Assembly (NCBI GenBank): GCA_947459935.1
Contig: CANHFN010000032.1
Coordinates: 1-8,445 of the forward strand
Direction of reading: 5' to 3'
Source: Actinomycetota bacterium
Lineage (GTDB): Bacteria; Actinomycetota; Actinomycetes; Nanopelagicales; Nanopelagicaceae
DNA: 8,445 nt
Shown in pieces: positions 8,405 through 8,445 of this stretch. Numbering within the stretch: position 1 is the first letter of the stretch; every line of letters begins with the position of its first letter. The translations under genes and the position numbers were made by a program. A model generated the notes under the pieces. It did not search any database, was not told the origin of the DNA, and worked only from the letters and a program-made list of their open reading frames with translations.

Positions 8405-8445
8405 TTATTCAGCTGAACCAGTTGTTCCATCTTCAAGTACTGGAA
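8405..8445 (-). CDS. pnp: C-terminal end of upstream gene, probably polynucleotide phosphorylase (partial)
   Basis: Only the last 12 codons are inside the window, reading PVLEDGTTGSAE then TAA. The stop codon immediately precedes the M16 peptidase ATG with no gap. The residues alone identify nothing. The assignment to pnp comes from the conserved actinobacterial order pnp, M16 peptidase, dapB, and a low-complexity acidic/small-residue tail is compatible with the end of PNPase after its S1 domain. If right, the cluster has a 3'-to-5' RNA decay enzyme at one end and RNase J near the other. Confidence 0.5.
   Translation of the reverse strand, partial: PVLEDGTTGSAE

Overview
This window looks like core chromosome from a low-to-mid GC actinobacterium. 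The gene order on the minus strand (end of a probable pnp, M16 peptidase, dapB, thyX, dapA, RNase J, ftsK) is a compact version of the arrangement in Mycobacterium tuberculosis, where gpsI, pepR, dapB, thyX, dapA, the RNase J gene and ftsK follow one another on one strand with other genes between. A mycoredoxin-like protein and flavin-dependent thymidylate synthase fit the same phylum. The modest GC content, very short spacers and frequent 1-4 base overlaps suggest a streamlined aquatic lineage such as the freshwater acI group (Nanopelagicales). That last placement is inference from style, not from a marker gene.

Layout, in the direction of minus-strand transcription (high to low coordinates). 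At 8405-8445 lies the last 12 codons of an upstream gene, probably pnp. Its stop codon directly abuts the M16 zinc peptidase (7127-8404), which overlaps dapB (6393-7130) by 4 bases. A small mycoredoxin-like protein (6125-6382) follows 10 bases later. A divergent pair on the plus strand, azlC (5162-5824) and azlD (5821-6132), then interrupts the cluster. Beyond it the minus-strand series resumes with thyX (4383-5102), dapA (3473-4363), RNase J (1791-3473) and ftsK (from 1738, running off the left edge).

Functionally, DapA and DapB are the first two committed steps of the diaminopimelate/lysine pathway and feed peptidoglycan and lysine synthesis. ThyX makes dTMP. RNase J and the probable PNPase are RNA-decay enzymes at opposite ends of the cluster. 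FtsK moves chromosome DNA at the division septum. AzlCD is a predicted branched-chain amino acid exporter.

The most interesting non-coding signal is the 59-base thyX/azlC spacer. It contains two opposed sigma70-type promoter matches, each with a 17-base spacer, that share one AT-rich -10 core. Otherwise the window is ordinary housekeeping DNA. There is no RNA gene, mobile element, CRISPR array or unrecognised gene, and no gene-free stretch longer than 59 bases. I found no evidence of a new multi-gene system.
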